NCBI GenBank assembly: GCA_032622095.1
Contig: CP136069.1
Coordinates: 45,548,194 to 45,612,193, forward strand
Direction of reading: 5' to 3'
Origin: Siphonodentalium dalli
Lineage: Eukaryota > Mollusca > Scaphopoda > Gadilida > Siphonodentaliidae
DNA length: 64,000 nt
Shown here: positions 51,401-57,400 of the stretch, one piece after another
How positions within the stretch are numbered: the first letter of the stretch is position 1
Layout of the letters: the number at the start of each line of letters is the position of its first letter
Made by a program: the position numbers and the translations under genes
Notes under the pieces: model-generated
What the model was told of the DNA's origin: nothing
Databases searched by the model: none
Seen by the model: only the letters and a program-made list of their open reading frames with translations

Positions 51401-54400
51401 CAGAAATAGGGCTGCAACGATTCACTGTGATTCAATGAATCGCGATCTTTTTCTATGCATAACAATTTATGACAAACATACCTTAGCATCCAAATCTGAT
51501 CAATTGCTATCTAATAACAATCAAGTATTCAGTTTTTCAACATTTATTTCCCAGAGTGACTTATCTACAGTAATGCCCTAAGTAATCGACCTCTTAACCA
51601 CAGCAGAATTATGGGTAACTTTTCAGGATTTAGTCGGAAATATGGCTTGTTGCCATTCATCGGAAAGCTCTCCCCGAGAGCTTTCCGATGAATGGCAACA
51701 AGCCATATTTCTGACTAAATCCTGAAAAGTTACCCATAATTCTGCTGTGGTTAAGGAGTCGATTACTTAGGGCATTACTGTACAAGCTGATTCCAGTATA
51801 TCCTCTCAACCTTTAAAACATTGAGCTCATGTACGACATATATCCTTCACTCAACAAGACATGCATATTATACTGGTAAGCCATATTTCCGACTAAATCC
51901 TGAAAAGTTACCCATAATTCTGCTGTGGTTAACCCTTTACCCAACAAACCGGCCAAAACCGGCCAAATAAAGCTTCAACAGCCTAAAATATCTTCGGTCT
52001 GTCTCAATAGAACCATACAAATATGGATATCATTGGAACCGGCTCCTTGACCAAATTGTGATAGTTACAGTTATACCCTGTGCCAATGCATTCTCTTATA
52101 TATGCGAGTCGACCATAGGTCGCCTCGCATATATAAGAGAATGCATTGGCCTAAAAAAAATCTGTTTTTAACACTTTTTACCATTTTTTCTTACATTCTT
52201 TAACAATTTTATAATTTTTAATGTGTTAAGCCAATGCATTCTCTTATATATGCGAGGCGACCTATGGTCGACTCGCATATATAAGAGAATGCATTGGCAC
52301 AGGGCCCTTCTGTTGGGTAAAGGGTTAACAGGTCGATTACTTAGGGCATTACTGTAATTCATCAATGAGAATAATAAAGTAGATAAATTTACCCTTCCTA
52401 CATGTAATTGCAGGTCAAAGTTGCCATTCGAGCATCTTGATTCCTCCAACGAAGGCTGAAGTAATTCATAGTGACAAGTTGACAACTAGCAATTATGCAT
52501 TGTGATATAAATTGCATTGTAACATAAACATCGCGATGCACATTGATTAAATCATTACAACTGGATGTGGGGACAAATAATATTTACCTTTGATTATAAG
52601 CTTTTGATTATTAATTTACCTTTGATTATAAGCTTTTGATTATTAATCTCCTTCAGCAGAATGATTTTATGACTGTTTGCTTCGTCAAGATCCTTCTCTA
52701 AGTGAAGCAACTCATTTTCTTTCTGCTCCAAACGGTGACTAGTATGATCAATCTTGTCCTCCATAGCTTTCAGATTTCTGCAAATGTAAAATCAGTATAA
52801 ATGGATATAAATGAAACAACATTTGTACAATAGATCAGTAATGTACAGTAATGCCCATAAATAATCGACTCCTTAACCACAGCAGAATTTTGGTAAATTT
52901 TTCTCACTGAGAGCTCACCGATGAATTGCAACAATCCATATTTCCGACTAAATCCTGATAAATTACCCATTATTCTGCTGTGGTTAAAGGTACTCAATCC
53001 GATAAAACTCCCCTCAATTACTATTTCAATGGCTTCGGGGGTCAAAAATATTTGATTCGAGTCGAGGAAGTCACCCATCAAAGCTCAGATTTGTTAGATA
53101 TCGATTTTAGAAATCTATTATTTTTCATTATCGGGAATTCTTTCTGGCCCAGAAGACAGTCAAAATTTCGCTATTATTACCACTTGATTATAGAGTTATC
53201 CATCCTTGTCTGTTTGAATAGAGTTTTGGCGTAAAATCTCGAGCAGGTTACCAAATTGACGGCAGTTATTAGTACTCATCTCGAGCAATTAACAAATTTC
53301 AAAAATCAATATCTAATAACTCCTGAGCTTTGTTTGATGGGTTCCTCGACTCGAATCAAATATTTTTTACCCCCAAAGAAATAGTAATATAGGACCCTCT
53401 GATCGGATTGTTGTTGTTGGAATCTGTTGAGATGGGGACCCTCTTTACGGATTGAGTACCTTTAAGGAGTCGACTATTTAGTGCATTACTGTATATAAAA
53501 CAAAATGAAAATATTCCGAATTGTAGAGTATGTGTCAGTGTGTATCAGAGTGTGGGGGAAGAGAGAGTTTTAATTAATTCCACAGACCAATGAGACTATA
53601 CAGGCTCTTCAGGTATATAGTTCTTTCTGAAATAATGTCCAGGCCATAATAAAAAGAAGAGCATCGCTAGGGCATGGCAATATACGCCTGTGGAAATTTC
53701 AACAACAAGCTGAGCCATAACTCTCTGGTGAAAATTGGCGGGTGGAACCCAAATTCGAACTTGACCTGTATTTTGTGCCACATACCAAATTTCAGTCCAT
53801 TGAAATCAGATACTGATGTTATCATCTGGTAACTAAAAAAGTGAACAGACGGAGGGGACCAATAACATAATAAGTCCATATAATAAAAGCATCTTTCCTC
53901 CAAAACACCAATAAGTTTACCTGACAGTAGAAAATCATTTTTATTTACAATTTTGTTTCACATCGATTCAGCCATCGACATGCCAGCCATGATTTTAACC
54001 CTGTCTATACCATTGACGATTGATTTTTTCAAGATTTCGGCTTTTATGCATATTCCATTAATTGCATAAGTAAAGCCATGCACTGATGCAATAAATCGAA
54101 ATTGACTGTAGTTCCCTTAGGAAATGTTGAGAATAAGTTTGCCTGTCTGTTGTCTGCTCAATTTTTCTGAATACCCCCAGATGAACAATAGACTATTACA
54201 ATATATACTTTTATAACTGGATGGGAGAATCTATTCAGTACAGAAAGGGTTAAGAGACTGAGTGATATCAGAAAGCTGTTCTTCAGCTCGTCCATGGTAC
54301 AGTAACGCCCTAAATAATCGACTCCTTAACCACTGCAGAATTATGGGTAACTTTTCAAGATTATCTCAAATATTGCTTGTTGCCATTCATCGGAAAACGC

Positions 54401-57400
54401 TCACTGAGAGTTTTCCGATGAATGGAAACAAGACATATTTCCGACTAAATCCTGAAAAGTTACCCATAATTCTGCTGTGGTTAAGGAGTCGATTATTTAG
54501 GGCATAACTTTAGGCCATACTCAATTCAACAGTGCCTCCATTATGTTCACTGCAGCAGAAAGGGTCAGGTTACTATGAATCAGACAGCTGGTTCGATCAT
54601 GGCAAGGACTAGTCTAATGTGCAAAACTTCAGCAACAACCATATTAGTTTCTACTTTATGGAAGAAAAGTTCATTTTAATACAGTTTTTCATCTCGAAGT
54701 TGATATATTTGCTAAGTAATTTGAAAATTTCTACCTAGCTGTTGTCTGGCATTGTTTCTGTGACTCTTATGTCTGTTTATTTGTGCGGACTCAATGTGTC
54801 TTGTTGAATAGACTGGTTCCTGGTCCAAAACTGCAAAAATCTCAAAACATAGTACCCTGACCCCTCGAGCTTCACTGCAGCTCAGAAAAGAGTGGCTATT
54901 TTTGCTTTTGCTGCTTGTGTTCTGTTAGTTATTTGATGGTGCAAGAAAACTTTCACACAGTTGGAGACCCAATGAAATTATGTAAAGTGAGAGGGGTGGG
55001 GAATGGGAGGGGGCATGGTATGATTTGGGGGTTATGTTGGGGGGGGTGAGCTGTTGGCCACAACAATTTTTTTGTTATGCATCAGGTTTTGTGCATCATA
55101 GGTTACTATAACTATTCATGAGGTCATGCAAAATATATGTGCACAAGCCTGCTAATAGTGTGTCTGTCATTTGCAGAATGAGCGGACTAGCATCACCAAA
55201 TTCACCCGAATGGGGTCCCCAGTGGGTGAATTTGGTGATGCTAGCCTGCTGTGCAGGATAGCATCACTAAATTCACACTTTGGAGACCGCATTCTCCAAA
55301 TGAGAGACACATTATTTGCAGGCTGTGTGCAACAAAAATATACAGTACAGTAAATAGGTCACTATCAATTGATATACACATGTATGCGAACTTACTTCCT
55401 CATTCCATTTAGTTTGTTGTCAACACTTCTTGTTGCCTCATCCAACATCTCACGCTCTCGACTTATAGCATTTATCCTGTCTTCGAGCGATGATTTCTCT
55501 TGTGACAGCCGTTCAACGTCATTTCTCTCTTGTTCTAAGGAAGCACGTAATCGATCAACTTCAGCACCCTTTCTACTTGTCTCGACATTGAGCTGCTCCA
55601 GTGTAGATTTCTCCTGAAGGAAGCGAGTGTATAACTCTTTCATGATGGGAGCTGGGCTGGTGCAGCATTAAAGATCATGTGACAGTGCATTCTCTTATAT
55701 ATTCGAGTCTCGCATAGGGCACCATGCATATATAAGAGAATGCACTGGCTTACAAGGTCAAGGTAAATATTGTTAGGCCAATGCATTCTCTTATATAAGT
55801 GAAGCTCCCTATGTGAGACTCGCATATATATGAGAATGCATTGGCATAGGGTTTTGGCAAAATTTCTGGAAGCTCCAGTCATGGAGGTGAAGAACACGTG
55901 TTACTGGCCTATATTTTGCGCCATACCAAGATTGGCATTGACAAAGGAACAGGAGTATTACCCAGAAATATACCAGAGATTGCATCTCAGTGCTAGCATA
56001 GCAAGCAGTGGCAAATTGAAACACATAGGCAGGACGGAACCCAATTTAAATAAAAAAGAAGGATAACTCTATAACAGAAAATGCAAACAACATCATTGGG
56101 CACTCTTTTTAAAACATTCAGGATGGAGAATCTCCATACCAAATCTCAGATCTGATAACCCATGGCAGAGATATCATTGTGGATGAACCAAAACCCAGAT
56201 TTTGAGGATAACTCAATAATGGAAAACCTGAACCATGTCGTCGGCCCCTCTTTTGAAAGCAGATGGTGGCAAACTTCATACCAAATTTCATTCATATCCA
56301 ATAACCCATGTCAGAGATAAATGCCTGGACAGACAATTGGACAGATGGCCAGACAGACACGTGGATAGACAGACAAAGTTAATCCAGTTTACGCCCCATT
56401 TTTCATCAAAAAGGGGGGTACAAAAATACAAATTAATGTTGGAAACCGCACATAACTGTAGCAAGTCATCAAACAAATCCCTCATTTATATTCAACTTGC
56501 TCTTTGAGAAATTAAGTCATATACCAAGATTAGTGTTGAATAAGCCTTTCTATACTAAATGGACTCTCCCATTCAGTTATAAAAGTATACATTGGACTGG
56601 TCTATTATTCATTTGGAGGGGTGTTCAGGTAATAAAAGCAGCCGATAGTCATGCAAAAAGATGATACAAGAGCAAAATAAATAATTTGCAGTCATTAGTG
56701 GGTAATGTTCAGATAATAAGTTCAACAAATGACCTACTATGGTCATTTGTTGAACTTATTAACTGAACATTTCCTAAGAGAACTACTTGTCAGTGAGTAT
56801 TTAGTATAGAAACGGTTAAGCAATCCTAATTGAGTTATCATTCAGCAAGCAAAAAAACTCAAATTCTTATTAGACAAAGGCTCATAGATTTGGCAAAAAA
56901 TCATCAGGCTGAACAACAATTTAAACTCAGCATGTGACTTGCTGTTATAAAGGTATAAATCAATAGTTATTACCTAAATACTCATTGATTAATAGTTCCC
57001 TTGAAATGTTCAGATAATAAGTTCAACAAAAGACCTTATTATCTGAACATTTACTACAATAAATAGGGCCCCTTCTTTACTTATATTATCTGTTGTCTGC
57101 TTATTTTTCCTGAAACCCCCTCCAATAAATAACACACCATTCCAGTGTGTACTTTTGTATTTTAGTGGGAGAATGCATTAGTATAAAAAGGGCTATGTAA
57201 GATTCAAGTTGATTCTTGCAACAAAAATATGACAGTAAGTTATGTACCTCTAAAAGGAGTTTTTGTGTTTTCTCGAGTTCACTGAGTTTATGTGAATGTT
57301 GAACTTTGAGTGTGTCTAACTCATTCTGTTCAAGCTTCTGCATCTCGTATATATGCTTAAGCTCCGCCTTCTGTTTATTGACACCGCCAATCAGCTTATG

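Larger units (their letters stand above)
51407..52564. mobile_element. Possible hAT-like element containing nested MITEs
   Basis: TAGGGCTGCAACGATT at the left and AATCATTACAACTGGA at the right are imperfect inverted repeats, with GAATCGCGATC/CATCGCGATG subterminal matches. It would contain two B MITEs and one C MITE. No target duplication found. Confidence 0.35.
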
